Source of the DNA: Natronorubrum daqingense
GTDB lineage: Archaea > Halobacteriota > Halobacteria > Halobacteriales > Natrialbaceae
Direction: 5' to 3'
Length of the DNA stretch: 64,000 nucleotides
Assembly: GCF_001971705.1 (NCBI RefSeq)
Contig: NZ_CP019329.1
Location: forward strand, 62,001 to 126,000
In this document: positions 1 to 8,905 of the stretch, piece by piece
Layout of the letters: the number at the start of each line of letters is the position of its first letter
Numbering within the stretch: the stretch's first letter is position 1
Translations under genes and position numbers: made by a program
The notes under the pieces: generated by a model
What the model saw: only the letters and a program-made list of their open reading frames with translations
Told to the model about the DNA's origin: nothing
The model's database searches: none

Positions 1-1415
1 TCGCGATTGTACGACGCGTAGCGACGGCCGGCGATGAATCCAATGTAAGCAGTCACGTCAGCCGTCTCGACGCGCTTGAACTGACCTGCACAGTCAACCC
101 AGTGTGAGCGACTGGTATCAGCCCGATAGCTCTTGAGGCGGCGTTGACGGCGGCGCTTGACGAACCAGAACCAACTCAGTCCGATAATAGAACTCGTCGC
201 CATGAACAGCAGGTAGACCAGTGGGTGTGTCCAGAGTCCGACGGCGAACACCTGCAGGACGAACGTGATGCCTGCTGGCACGCCGAACTTGAGCGCTGCA
301 TCGCCCGTTCGGAACCCACTCTGGAGGTCCAGATACAGGTGCTTGATCTCCTCGTGGAAGCGCACTCGCCATGGGATTTCCCGGTCTTCGCGTGTGTTTG
401 CAGGGTCAGATTCGTGTTGGTCGGAGCTGTAGTCGAACTCGAATTTGGGGTCAGCCATCACCTCGTGGACGGCGTCAGAGAGATCGATGGCCGCACGATA
501 TCCCGTCTGGACGTTCTCGCGAAGCGTCGCTGCATCGGTACAACGGTCGTCTGGCGAGCCCGCAAGCTCGTCAAGTTCGGCACGAATTGCGTCGAGTTCC
601 TGCTCGATTTGCTTGCACTCCTCGAGTAAGGCCTCGGCTTCGTTCACTGCCGCTTGCGAGTCGTCGTCCATCAGATCGACCATCGACGCCGCGTCACTGT
701 CCGCGTCGAGAATCTTCGCGGGGTCGATCTCCCCCTCGAGTGCGTCATCGAGGAGCGCGTCAATCCGATCTGTTTTGCGGCCGTACTCGTCGACGAGAGT
801 ACCGTGACGTTCAGTTAGTTCGAACAGGCGGTCGGTCTCTTCGTCGGCGTCGTCGACGAAATCGTCGTGGCCAAGATCGAAGTCATCGGCGTGGCAGACT
901 TCCTCCCAGAAATCGACCGTGTCATCATCGTAGTCGCCCTCGAGTGCCGCATCGATTCGGTCTGCAATCTCGGCTTGCGTGTCCTCGGTTGAAGAGATGA
1001 CGCGCGTACAGCCATCGGTCGTCTGCACCTCTTCGCGAAGATGTTTGATCGTCTCCTCGGTCCAGCCAGTCACGCTCGCTGAAATGCGAGCGTAGCGCCC
1101 GCGTTTGAAGAACACCCAGCGTCGGGTGAACCACGCTGCAAGGACTGGGATCGTCCAGACGCTGGTGAGCACCTGGAGCAGTGGCCCCATGACCGGTTCG
1201 GACGAGCCCGAGGTATCGACTCGAGCGTTGAGGATGAGCCAAAAGCCCAGTGCAATGATGCCGAAGAGAACGAACACGACGAGCGTTGCGAGGCGTCGCG
1301 GTGCCTTCCGTGGATCGCCGAAGAGGCGGTTCGAGAGTCGGGTGAGCAACGACGCCGAGCCGTCGGTTGTCGTCTCTGGATCTGCTCGATCGAGGATGGA
1401 GAATCGTGATCGCAT
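1..1415 (-). CDS. Membrane protein with long acidic coiled-coil middle, C-terminus outside window
   Basis: This open frame of at least 471 residues starts at the ATG at 1413-1415, two bases after the stop of the upstream gene, and runs off the left edge. It has two membrane segments at about residues 43-64 and 78-97, then some 270 acidic, Asp/Glu-rich residues likely to form helices, then another hydrophobic pair at about 376-416 followed by a basic stretch. It is the last visible member of the leftward array, so it should be co-expressed with the exported proteins upstream. I recognise no family. The topology would fit a scaffold of a surface or transfer apparatus, but that is inference. Confidence 0.75.
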   Translation of the reverse strand, partial: MRSRFSILDRADPETTTDGSASLLTRLSNRLFGDPRKAPRRLATLVVFVLFGIIALGFWLILNARVDTSGSSEPVMGPLLQVLTSVWTIPVLAAWFTRRWVFFKRGRYARISASVTGWTEETIKHLREEVQTTDGCTRVISSTEDTQAEIADRIDAALEGDYDDDTVDFWEEVCHADDFDLGHDDFVDDADEETDRLFELTERHGTLVDEYGRKTDRIDALLDDALEGEIDPAKILDADSDAASMVDLMDDDSQAAVNEAEALLEECKQIEQELDAIRAELDELAGSPDDRCTDAATLRENVQTGYRAAIDLSDAVHEVMADPKFEFDYSSDQHESDPANTREDREIPWRVRFHEEIKHLYLDLQSGFRTGDAALKFGVPAGITFVLQVFAVGLWTHPLVYLLFMATSSIIGLSWFWFVKRRRQRRLKSYRADTSRSHWVDCAGQFKRVETADVTAYIGFIAGRRYASYNR

Positions 1416-1417
1416 GG

Positions 1418-2842
1418 TTAGTCACCTCCAGCGGCGTGTCCGGTTGGCCCTGAACGCTGTTCTGGGCGGGCTGCGTTTGACGACGTTTCAGCGTGTTCGT
1501 ACTGCCGTTTCCCGGAGAGTCTGGCGTTCAACTCTTCGATCGTCCGGCGGGCTTCACGAACTTCGTTGCCGCGGTTGTACTCTTTCTCGGCTACCAACAG
1601 AGCGGATTCGATGTTTGAGAGGGCCGTCGTTGGGGCCAGTCGGCCCTCGAGAATCAGTGGTGAGAGCCACGTCTCGCTTCGCAACTGCTCGACGGTGAGC
1701 GGGTCGATCTCTTTCAGGTCGTCCACGCCGTGATGGGCAAAGACCACGTTGCCGTCATCGTCGTACTCGATCTCGCCGTCTCGGTTCGTTTTAACGATGC
1801 CTTTGCAGACGGCCTGGACCATGTTGTCGACCGTTTCAATATCGACTTCGCGCCAGTATCGGGCGGCGTTCGTCCCGATTTCGTCGACGTTCTGGAGTGA
1901 GTGTTTCGCCGCTGCATTCCGGCGTTTCTCGTAATCCTGTCGAATCACTTCACGCATGATCTCGCCACGCGATTCGACGCGCTGTTGCAGGCGGAGAATC
2001 CAGCCATGCTTGCGCTCGAAGTAGTAGGCAATGCCGGCGATGATCGTGAGGGCGACGACCCACGTCACGAAGTTCTGTGCCGCGGTGAAAAGCAACGTAA
2101 GGAACATCAGGACGTGTTCGGTGAACAGCGAGTCGAACAACTCTGCTCGCTCTTCCGTGTCCTGAACGTAGTCGATAGCGCCCTCGGGTGATTCCTCGTA
2201 GCCTTCGGCCTCGGCCTGTTCAACCGTGTAATCGATGAAATTGCTATACGCTTCGTACTCCGCCGCCTCAACGGATACGTCGGTATCTGAGGCGAAGAGG
2301 TCGATCGTATGGTCCGAGCCGTCTTCGAAGAACAGTTCGGCACTGTAGAGCGAAGCGTCCTCGCCTGCGGCATCGTCGTCGTACTCGACACGGATCATGT
2401 GGCCGTCACCGATCACTTCGGCATCAGCCTGTGATTGATCGATTCGAACGGTGTCAACGGGCTCGGAGACGCTGAACGTCGCGAACGGCCCTGACGTGTT
2501 GTACACTTCGTCCGAGGCCTCAGTCTCGACGTCAAGGAAGTCCTCATCGTAGGTTTCGGCGTCGATTCGGACGCTCTCAGCCTGTGTTGGCGCGTCTGAG
2601 TCCTCGCTTTCGTTCGTTTCGGTATCGTCTGACTCGTTCTCACTGTCGCTCGTCTCGTTGTCGTCTGGATCGTCAGTCTGCATCAACATCGCCACTGACG
2701 GCGATTGTGACAGAGAGTCCGTCTCGAGGGACGGCCCGTCTGCGGCCACTGGTGTTGCAGCAAGGACGGTCCCGACGAGCAACAGACAGAGGAACAGGGT
2801 GAACAATCGCGTCGCTACTCGGTGTGGTGTCGGTTTGCTCAT
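1418..2842 (-). CDS. Exported membrane-anchored protein of the leftward array
   Basis: 474 residues. A Sec signal peptide is visible at residues 1-34, followed by a very acidic Ser/Asp/Glu/Thr linker (about 50-90), an extracellular domain, a strong hydrophobic stretch at about 242-274 and a 200-residue basic-acidic cytoplasmic tail. The protein should therefore span the membrane with an outer domain of about 200 residues and an equally large inner domain. It lies between two other membrane proteins with gaps of 2 and 18 nt, so an operon is likely. I do not recognise the family. Confidence 0.75.
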   Translation of the reverse strand: MSKPTPHRVATRLFTLFLCLLLVGTVLAATPVAADGPSLETDSLSQSPSVAMLMQTDDPDDNETSDSENESDDTETNESEDSDAPTQAESVRIDAETYDEDFLDVETEASDEVYNTSGPFATFSVSEPVDTVRIDQSQADAEVIGDGHMIRVEYDDDAAGEDASLYSAELFFEDGSDHTIDLFASDTDVSVEAAEYEAYSNFIDYTVEQAEAEGYEESPEGAIDYVQDTEERAELFDSLFTEHVLMFLTLLFTAAQNFVTWVVALTIIAGIAYYFERKHGWILRLQQRVESRGEIMREVIRQDYEKRRNAAAKHSLQNVDEIGTNAARYWREVDIETVDNMVQAVCKGIVKTNRDGEIEYDDDGNVVFAHHGVDDLKEIDPLTVEQLRSETWLSPLILEGRLAPTTALSNIESALLVAEKEYNRGNEVREARRTIEELNARLSGKRQYEHAETSSNAARPEQRSGPTGHAAGGD

Positions 2843-2860
2843 TGGATTGGTTGGATTAAG

Positions 2861-3859
2861 TTAGTCGCTAGACGCGGCTCGTGGTCGGCCACGACGGTCG
2901 CTGTCGTCTCGATCGTCGCGATACTGATGACGCGGTTCGTCCTGTCGCAGCGCCTCTCGAGATTCCGTCACTCGCTTGAGGGCGTTGTATTCCTCGTTCG
3001 TCAGGATCTCCTCGACCTCGCTTAGATTCTCCGAGAGGATTGCGTTCGTGATCTTTTCGCCTTTGAGTTCTTCCTCGAGTTCGTTGACGTCGTTCTTGAG
3101 ATCCTGTATCTCGGATTTACTCTTGCGCTCCGAGGGGACAATCTCGTAGTCCACCGGTCGATTGGGGTTGTTGACTTCGTCGACCTTCTTTGCGCGGATC
3201 GTCACCTCGCCAGTGACTTCATCCCAGACTGCCGAATCATCGTTTGGAACCTCGTAGGTCACGATATCGTCCGGTAGCCGGTAATCAGAATCCCGTCGCT
3301 TTGGGTCGTCCGCGATTAATCGAGGTCGCCAGAACAGTCCGAACACCTGTCGGCCCTTGAGTTCCGCGACGATTCGTGCCCCATCGCCAGTTTCTCGAGT
3401 CAGCCGACGGTCGAATGTGATCGTTTGACGAGAGTTACCCTCGTCTTGCTCTTTCATGATCTGGAGTTCGCCGGCTTTGCGGTCCTGTTTGGCCTTGAAC
3501 CAGACGCCGCCACCCACACAGACCATGCCGAACACCGCTTGCTCGAGGTAGCCTGCGTAGGCGGCTTCGGTCGGTCGGCCAGTGGCTGCAATCTGGTAGG
3601 ACGCAATACCCAGGTAGACGAGGAAGACGAGAATCGCGCCCATGAACGCCTGCGTCATCGGTGTCTGTCTCGTCACCCGATGTCGGAAGCCAACGCGTCT
3701 GTGGCGCTCTCTGTTGGTCATCTCGAGGCGTTCCTCGGTATCCTCGCTATCGCGTTCGTCATCGCCCAGTGACGTGGTCTTCATGACGACGAAATAGAGC
3801 CCGAAAAGGAGTACGAGGAAGACAACGCCGCCGATCGCCGCCGATTGCAGGTCTACCAT
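2861..3859 (-). CDS. Three-helix membrane protein with C-terminal coiled coil
   Basis: 332 residues. Hydrophobic segments lie at about 8-26, 71-91 and 105-121, followed by a soluble domain and a heptad-like Glu/Leu/Lys-rich stretch at about 248-295. The last 40 residues are Arg/Asp-rich. No catalytic motif is visible. Like its neighbours it looks like a part of a membrane complex encoded by the leftward array. The coiled coil suggests that it oligomerises or docks another subunit. Function unknown. Confidence 0.72.
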   Translation of the reverse strand: MVDLQSAAIGGVVFLVLLFGLYFVVMKTTSLGDDERDSEDTEERLEMTNRERHRRVGFRHRVTRQTPMTQAFMGAILVFLVYLGIASYQIAATGRPTEAAYAGYLEQAVFGMVCVGGGVWFKAKQDRKAGELQIMKEQDEGNSRQTITFDRRLTRETGDGARIVAELKGRQVFGLFWRPRLIADDPKRRDSDYRLPDDIVTYEVPNDDSAVWDEVTGEVTIRAKKVDEVNNPNRPVDYEIVPSERKSKSEIQDLKNDVNELEEELKGEKITNAILSENLSEVEEILTNEEYNALKRVTESREALRQDEPRHQYRDDRDDSDRRGRPRAASSD

Positions 3860-3908
3860 GCAGTCTCACCGTCGATGTTGAGTGCCAAGGGGTGTGCTCG
3901 AGAGCCGA

Positions 3909-4592
3909 TCATTCGTCTTCGTCCTCCTCGTCGCTCAGCACGGCCTCGATCGTCGATTCAACCGTCTCTTCTGCATCTGGTGGTAATGAGTCCGATTCGG
4001 AAAACTCGGCTTCGACGCCCTCGGCGTCTGCTCCAGTGGGACTGACCGGCCCAGAGACGACGCGATTCGCTCGAGCATTCAGTTCGTAGCCCGTTTTCAG
4101 GAAATTCGCGTGTGAGTCCTCGTATTCGTTGAGTTCGTCGAGGACGATGTGGCAGTCCTCTTCGATTGCGAGGTCCGATAACTGCTCGACGACCTGTTCG
4201 TCCGTGCGAGCCGTCTCGAGGATACGCTTGATCGTTTGCGTTCCGCGATAGCCTTTGACCATCGGGCACGCGACACCGTAGTTCGGACAGCCCTCACAGT
4301 CATCGTGAAAGGCATCGGTTGGGTCATCCACGCCCCGGTGGTCGCGCATTTTGTTGCCGCGTTTGATCTCTCGCAGCCGGGATTTGACGGCTTCGCCGAC
4401 GCTTCCAGCCGGGACATCGACCGATTCGCGAAGCCACTGGTCGATCTCGGTGTAGAGTTCGGCGTCTTCGTCGCGGACGTATTCGTAAACGTTGAACAGG
4501 CGCTGTCGAACTTCGGATAGTTCCGTTCGATCTGTCTCTGGCTCGTCTGCCGATGTGCTCTGCTTGCGCTGTCTGTTGATGTACGTACTCAT
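3909..4592 (-). CDS. Cytoplasmic protein with a Cys cluster, unknown function
   Basis: 227 residues, no signal or membrane segment. The middle contains a compact cysteine group of pattern C-x2-C-x5-C (CEGCPNYGVAC), which could bind zinc or another metal. The flanks are charged and helical, with an acidic tail. It is one of the few soluble proteins in an array of membrane and exported products, so it may be a cytosolic partner or regulator of the apparatus. I do not recognise the family. Confidence 0.65.
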   Translation of the reverse strand: MSTYINRQRKQSTSADEPETDRTELSEVRQRLFNVYEYVRDEDAELYTEIDQWLRESVDVPAGSVGEAVKSRLREIKRGNKMRDHRGVDDPTDAFHDDCEGCPNYGVACPMVKGYRGTQTIKRILETARTDEQVVEQLSDLAIEEDCHIVLDELNEYEDSHANFLKTGYELNARANRVVSGPVSPTGADAEGVEAEFSESDSLPPDAEETVESTIEAVLSDEEDEDE

Positions 4593-4621
4593 AGTGTTGG
4601 TTTGGATCTGGGGTTCTGGGT

Positions 4622-4879
4622 TCAGTGTCTCTCGTGTGAGTCTGCAGTCGAATTGTCTCGCAGTTCGTGATCTAGCGGTGGATCGACCTCGAGTGGAAAC
4701 TCTGGAATCTCTCCGACCGGGAAAATAACGATCACACCGGCATCACAAACCGCGGCATACTCGTCGACGCCCCGAAGCGGATTCTTCGGCGAGCGGCTGA
4801 ATAGGACGTTGAAGTACAACTGCAGCGAGTCTTTGTTTGTCGTTACGGAGCCCGTCGTCCACTGTCTGGAATGAGTCAT
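4622..4879 (-). CDS. Small protein of the leftward array, unknown
   Basis: 85 residues, beginning at an ATG 46 nt before the stop of the next gene upstream and 29 nt ahead of the following start. The middle is hydrophobic and proline-rich, with one Cys, and could pack as a small beta domain. There is no signal peptide and no known motif. Orientation and spacing fit the operon. The coding call rests mostly on context. Confidence 0.5.
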   Translation of the reverse strand: MTHSRQWTTGSVTTNKDSLQLYFNVLFSRSPKNPLRGVDEYAAVCDAGVIVIFPVGEIPEFPLEVDPPLDHELRDNSTADSHERH

Positions 4880-4925
4880 GTCATTTGCTAAGTGGGAGTT
4901 ATAACCGCTCGCGAAAGCGAACTGG

Positions 4926-5240
4926 TCAGTTTGAGCGGTCGTACGGATTCCAGTTGGCGACTCGGTGACGCCAGCCGCCTGGATTCATCTCGAGGTCGCC
5001 GTTACGGACTCGGCGAGCATTCGAGAAGAAAAAGTAACTCCACAGCGCGACGATCGCGATCCCGGTTCGGTAGTAGCCACCGAGAATGGTGAAGACGCCG
5101 ACCGCTATCCACGCGATATTGAACGGGATACGGGCGATGCTCTCGACCGTCCGTGAGCCATCGTGAAACTTGAAACTCAACAGCCAGCCGAGTCCGAGAG
5201 CAGCGAGGACTGTCACGCCGACGATGGCAATTTCACTCAT
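4926..5240 (-). CDS. Small polytopic membrane protein
   Basis: 104 residues when started at the ATG at 5238-5240. That start overlaps the stop of the upstream gene in an ATGAGTGA arrangement, which argues for translational coupling and against the longer in-frame start. Two to three hydrophobic helices occupy residues about 4-22, 40-57 and 60-76, then a short basic tail. It resembles small inner-membrane partners of secretion or conjugation complexes in size only. I cannot name a family. Confidence 0.68.
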   Translation of the reverse strand: MSEIAIVGVTVLAALGLGWLLSFKFHDGSRTVESIARIPFNIAWIAVGVFTILGGYYRTGIAIVALWSYFFFSNARRVRNGDLEMNPGGWRHRVANWNPYDRSN

Positions 5241-5559
5241 CGTTGCCCCCTGAGCCCGAACCAGAACTCGAGGATTCGCCAGTGCTTTGTTGTGACTGGG
5301 TCTGTCGTGCCTCGTCACTACTCGACGTTCGCGAGAAGGGGTTTAGCCCCGACGCACGACGCTGTCGGCGCTTGTCCTTCCGTGCGTTCTTGCCCTGATT
5401 CGTCACGAGCAGGTACTCTGGCATGAACTCGAGGGCTGCATAGGCGACGATCAGCCCGATGACGATCACGGTCGTGATGATCCAGCCGCCTGGATGCAAC
5501 AGATTCGCGAACAGGAACAAGACGATGAGGACGCCGACGACGCCTTGTACGAGATTCAT
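5233..5559 (-). CDS. Small membrane protein with Ser/Gly/Gln-rich tail
   Basis: 108 residues. Two hydrophobic helices (about 4-20 and 25-44) are followed by a basic cluster and a low-complexity Ser/Gln/Gly tail. Its stop overlaps the next gene's start by 8 nt and its own start overlaps the upstream stop by 4 nt. The three genes from 6866 to 4926 are therefore tightly coupled and probably make stoichiometric membrane subunits. Function unknown. Confidence 0.7.
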   Translation of the reverse strand: MNLVQGVVGVLIVLFLFANLLHPGGWIITTVIVIGLIVAYAALEFMPEYLLVTNQGKNARKDKRRQRRASGLNPFSRTSSSDEARQTQSQQSTGESSSSGSGSGGNDE

Positions 5560-6866
5560 GGCATCACCTCGGGTTCGAGTGGTGGTCCATCACTCGCTGT
5601 CGCAGGCGTCACGGAGAGGATATCGAGGTTGATCATATCCGACCAACCGGCAGTGAACGACCGGAAGTCCTGTTGGAATTTGTCGATGAGGTTCGGCTCG
5701 GCCGTGAATTCGATTTCGACCTCGCCCTCATCGTAGTTGCTCGTGTCGAAGTGGAACTGGACGGCCTCGCCGCCATCGGTCGTCCGATAGAAGGCTGGGT
5801 CGTCGCTATCCGTCGAGATGGGTTTCCAGTCATCATCCGGGCCAGTTCGGTAGACAGCGTGCCAGTCGTCGATCGACTCGTCACCCTCGTTGTTCTCGAG
5901 TGGCACGGTTTGTATCGACCCATCGCTCGAGTTCATCCGATACTCACGGTCCTCGAGTTCATCGTTCGAGAGTGGGTTTGGGATTCGATCAAGTAGGCCA
6001 CTATCCGTGTCCGTGGCACTGTCCTTCCACGAGATGCCTAAAACACGGACGCGATTCGGTGCGAACGTCACTTCGGATTCAGCCTCCATCTCGTACGTGA
6101 TCTCCGTATAGGACTCGTCACGCTCGAAATCGTGGGTATTCTGCCAATCCGATGTGACTTCGTCGTCGGTATCCGACACCTCACCCACTTCGGCCGGTGG
6201 GATGATATCAGGATGGACGTGCATGGAGACCTCGACTGGGTAGGAGTTTGGATTCTCGCCTTCGACGCGAACGAACGCGTCAGTCTCCTCGATCGATGTT
6301 TTGACGTTTCGATCCTCGAGTTCGACGCTCGAGGTGTCGTTGAACTCCTCGTAGAGTGCCTCGTCGTCCAGGTAATCGTCGTGCGTGACTGCCGCGACAT
6401 TGCTGTCACTGTCGTTATCGCTATCCTCGCCGGCCACGACACCGGCTCCGAAGCCAGCAACGACGAGACTCGAGACGAGCAAGATCACGAGCGCGAGCGT
6501 GATGAGCGTGCGTATGTTCGCCTGTCCACGCCCTCGATCGTTCGGTGACCGACCGGGCATAACTCGGAGATAGCGGTTGTGCAGCCATTTCCCCGCCTCG
6601 CCGCAGGCCACCCACTCGAAAAAGGCGTTGAGACGATCGAGTGGGAACAGCACGCGAGCGAGGAGGAAGACACCGATGCCGCCCAGCGCTGCCATGATCG
6701 GTGCGTTTCTCGTCGCCGAGACGGCCGTGAACACGATGAATAGCCCCAGTAAGAGCAGTTGCGATCCAAGGACGAACAGTGTGCGCTCGCCTCTCCGAAG
6801 CGCATTCGCTATGTCAGTCCGTGTGCCACGGCCTCTCGGCCCGTTGTTTCCTTTTTTCCTCGACAT
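5556..6866 (-). CDS. Membrane protein with large acidic outer domain
   Basis: 436 residues. Two helices lie near the N-terminus (about 29-47 and 53-72), a third at about 117-145, then a beta-rich acidic domain to the end that should face the cell exterior. A second Arg-rich patch between helices two and three fits an inside loop. It is coupled by ATGA overlap to the small membrane protein downstream. The topology (helices then one big outer domain) suggests a structural subunit of a surface complex. No family recognised. Confidence 0.72.
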   Translation of the reverse strand: MSRKKGNNGPRGRGTRTDIANALRRGERTLFVLGSQLLLLGLFIVFTAVSATRNAPIMAALGGIGVFLLARVLFPLDRLNAFFEWVACGEAGKWLHNRYLRVMPGRSPNDRGRGQANIRTLITLALVILLVSSLVVAGFGAGVVAGEDSDNDSDSNVAAVTHDDYLDDEALYEEFNDTSSVELEDRNVKTSIEETDAFVRVEGENPNSYPVEVSMHVHPDIIPPAEVGEVSDTDDEVTSDWQNTHDFERDESYTEITYEMEAESEVTFAPNRVRVLGISWKDSATDTDSGLLDRIPNPLSNDELEDREYRMNSSDGSIQTVPLENNEGDESIDDWHAVYRTGPDDDWKPISTDSDDPAFYRTTDGGEAVQFHFDTSNYDEGEVEIEFTAEPNLIDKFQQDFRSFTAGWSDMINLDILSVTPATASDGPPLEPEVMP

Positions 6867-6873
6867 GATTTTG

Positions 6874-7128
6874 TTAGGTCCGTGGCCCTGAGTCGTTGCT
6901 CGAGTCGCCGAGGCCGAACAGCCAGATTGCGACGATCAAGAGGCCTACGAGGATGATCGTCAGCGTGGCGTCGACGGCGAAGAAAATCAAGAGCATGATT
7001 GCCCCGACGAGGGCAACGAAGCCCTTGAGGACGGCATCGAGTTTGGACTCGGTAACTGTCGCCGTTGCATCGCCCGTCGAATCGACCAGATTGTCGATCG
7101 AGTCGAACAGGCGCTCGATCACGCTCAT
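6874..7128 (-). CDS. Small two-helix membrane protein
   Basis: 84 residues: an amphipathic N-terminal helix of about 30 residues, then two hydrophobic helices (about 34-52 and 55-73) and a short polar tail. It starts with ATGA overlapping a tiny upstream frame. Size and topology resemble holin-like or assembly-factor proteins, but there is no specific motif, so I leave it unnamed. Confidence 0.68.
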   Translation of the reverse strand: MSVIERLFDSIDNLVDSTGDATATVTESKLDAVLKGFVALVGAIMLLIFFAVDATLTIILVGLLIVAIWLFGLGDSSNDSGPRT

Positions 7129-7202
7129 CGGATTTCGCCTCGAATGTGAGTGGTCGGTACTGTTGGTCGCCGTCGCTGTGCGTATCTGGGTTTCATAGTC
7201 AT
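7125..7202 (-). CDS. Possible 25-residue basic leader peptide
   Basis: A 25-codon frame from an ATG at 7200-7202, rich in Arg, Pro and Thr, ends in a TGA that overlaps the ATG of the following membrane-protein gene. Many junctions in this array are overlapped the same way. It could be a real micro-protein or only a coupling leader. There is no other support. Confidence 0.3.
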   Translation of the reverse strand: MTMKPRYAQRRRPTVPTTHIRGEIR

Positions 7203-7233
7203 AATGTGGGGTTCAGTCGGTGTCTGCCTCGAG

Positions 7234-7425
7234 TTACTTTCGCGGGCCGCGTTTGGACCGGCTACGGCCCGGTATGAGCCCGCCGAGACGCCATCGAAGT
7301 CGTCGGAACTGGGTTTGAATCCAATTTTCGTGCGCCCGATGGCCTCGATCAGCCTGTTTGTCACTGTCGTATTTCGAAAACTTGCCGCTCCGGTCGCGTT
7401 TCCGCTCATCTCGTCCGATCATCAT
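7234..7425 (-). CDS. Small strongly basic protein
   Basis: 63 residues from the ATG at 7423-7425 (a second ATG follows directly). About a third of the residues are Arg or Lys, which is unusual for a haloarchaeal protein, and there is no membrane segment. It lies 14 nt after the stop of the Tat protein gene. A nucleic-acid-binding or packaging role is conceivable from composition only. Confidence 0.5.
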   Translation of the reverse strand: MMIGRDERKRDRSGKFSKYDSDKQADRGHRAHENWIQTQFRRLRWRLGGLIPGRSRSKRGPRK

Positions 7426-7439
7426 CGATCACTCGAGGG

Positions 7440-8201
7440 TCACTCCCCCGTGATATCGCCGACGAGCAGTTCGAGCACGCTGTGTTCTTCCTCGCCGAAG
7501 ATCAGCCCCGGTGCGTACTTGCCAGCCAGCGTCGAGACGTACTCCTCGTCGGGAAGCTCGTGATTGTCTGCGTCTCCAGACTCGTCGATATACGACCGCC
7601 GGTACTCGAGGAGGTCATCCGACGCGTTCAGTGCCGCCGAATTGCGGATTGCGATTGTGTAATCCGGGTCGTCTGGCTCGTCGACGGTCCACGAGAGGTC
7701 CGTGTACTCGTGTTGGTTCTCGTCGAACTCCGCCTCGAGAACGGTCTCGACTCGATCGTCATCGTCCAATCGCTTCGTCTGGAGGATATCGACCTGGACG
7801 GTAACGGTGCCGGCTGGCTGGACGTCGTCGAACTCGTCGATCAACCAGTTGCCGTAGGAGATCCAGGCGTCTGTGTTCGCCTCGAACTCGTTGCGGATAT
7901 CTTCGGCGAGTTTTTCGGCTTCCTCCGATCGGCCGAACTGGATCGTCGACGCGAACAGCCCGTTCAAGAACGCGGTGTTGTCGCCGCCCTCGACGCCGAT
8001 GCCATCCGCGAGGATGCCTTTCGGTTCATCGGGTTCGTCTGCGTTGTCTGCCGCTGCTGTCGTCGTCGAGAGGCCCGCCATCGTCGGTGCTGTCAGTGTT
8101 ACACCGGCGGCCTTGAGAACACGGCGTCTGGATGGTCCTGGTCCAACGGTGTGGTCGGTCTCTGTGTTCGTCTCCGCGTGTGGATGTGTCTTCGTGGACA
8201 T
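7440..8201 (-). CDS. Tat-exported acidic protein
   Basis: 253 residues when started at the ATG at 8199-8201. The longer open frame has no sensible N-terminus, whereas this start puts a twin-arginine signal (GPSRRRVLKAAG) at residues 23-34, followed by a hydrophobic stretch ending in Ala residues. The mature part is acidic, without cysteines or a recognised catalytic motif. It is the first of four Tat substrates in this array. Tat export implies folding in the cytoplasm before transport, which is common for haloarchaeal extracellular proteins. Confidence 0.75.
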   Translation of the reverse strand: MSTKTHPHAETNTETDHTVGPGPSRRRVLKAAGVTLTAPTMAGLSTTTAAADNADEPDEPKGILADGIGVEGGDNTAFLNGLFASTIQFGRSEEAEKLAEDIRNEFEANTDAWISYGNWLIDEFDDVQPAGTVTVQVDILQTKRLDDDDRVETVLEAEFDENQHEYTDLSWTVDEPDDPDYTIAIRNSAALNASDDLLEYRRSYIDESGDADNHELPDEEYVSTLAGKYAPGLIFGEEEHSVLELLVGDITGE

Positions 8202-8245
8202 GGTGAGTGTGAGGTGTACTGAAAATCGAGCGCTTTTCTGAGCAA

Positions 8246-8785
8246 TTAGACGGCTGCACGGCCGGTTCGAGAGTGTAGTGGCACGGATTCGAGGTCCGCC
8301 ATGACCTGTTCGGCTTCGCGATAGGCCTCGGTGGGGCTGAGCCCCGTCTCGATCGTCCGTTGACGGCCAGCGCCCGTTTGATGGAGGAGCGTCCAGCCAC
8401 CGGTGAGGCCATCGATCACGAGTTGGACGCGTTCGTCGTACTCCGGCCTCGTTCGTGACCACGTCTTTCGATGTGGGTAGTCATCGACAGCCATCCAGTC
8501 GCCGTCTGGTATGCACGGCGACCGAATTTCGAGCGTCGACGGCCAGAGTGCGGTCTCGAGACACGCTTCAGTCACCGTTCGAAGGCCATCCCAGAGGGAG
8601 TTATCGGCGTTCGTTGTGGACGCTTCGACTGTTGTGTCTGTTCCAGGCTGGGAACGTCGCTGGGGAGTGACGAGGTCTGCACCAGTGTCTTGTTCACGTC
8701 CTTGCTGGTCGCGCTCGTGTTCCGGTCGCTCCTCGGTTACCGTCTCTGCATCGTTGTCACTGTCTGGCGGTGTGGTTGTTGCCAT
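8246..8785 (-). CDS. Soluble protein of the leftward array, unknown
   Basis: 179 residues from the ATG at 8783-8785. A GTG at 8854 would add 23 residues, but those codons fall inside a tRNA-like element (8794-8866), so I prefer the ATG. The N-terminal 70 residues are disordered and rich in Asp, Glu, Thr and Gln. The C-terminal 100 residues look folded, with several Trp. There is no signal or membrane segment and I recognise no family. Confidence 0.62.
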   Translation of the reverse strand: MATTTPPDSDNDAETVTEERPEHERDQQGREQDTGADLVTPQRRSQPGTDTTVEASTTNADNSLWDGLRTVTEACLETALWPSTLEIRSPCIPDGDWMAVDDYPHRKTWSRTRPEYDERVQLVIDGLTGGWTLLHQTGAGRQRTIETGLSPTEAYREAEQVMADLESVPLHSRTGRAAV

Positions 8786-8793
8786 AATTAAAG

Positions 8794-8866
8794 CGCCCGC
8801 GTCGGGATTCGAACCCAAGAACTGACGGAAGGGGATCTGCCAGTGCCGAGCCACGGTCTCGCGGAC
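8794..8866 (-). other. tRNA-like cloverleaf between two operon genes
   Basis: Read on the minus strand this 73-nt segment has a 7-bp acceptor-like stem (GTCCGCG with CGCGGGC, one G-U pair), exactly 41 nt, then a canonical T-arm: TTGGG, loop TTCGAAT, CCCGA. A 3-bp D-like hairpin (CCG/CGG) and a 6-bp stem (ACTGGC/GTCAGT) with a 12-nt loop complete a cloverleaf. The anticodon loop is too long and T33 is missing, so it is not a normal tRNA. It could be a decayed tRNA, an old attachment site, or a processing signal in the polycistronic RNA. Confidence 0.5.
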
Positions 8867-8905
8867 AAAATTGTGGGTGTTAGTGGTCAGTGAGCGATTC
8901 GCGGG

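Noticed and set aside
8246-8854. Extended GTG start for the 8246 gene
   Set aside because: The added 23 codons lie within the tRNA-like element, and an ATG at 8785 gives a sensible N-terminus.
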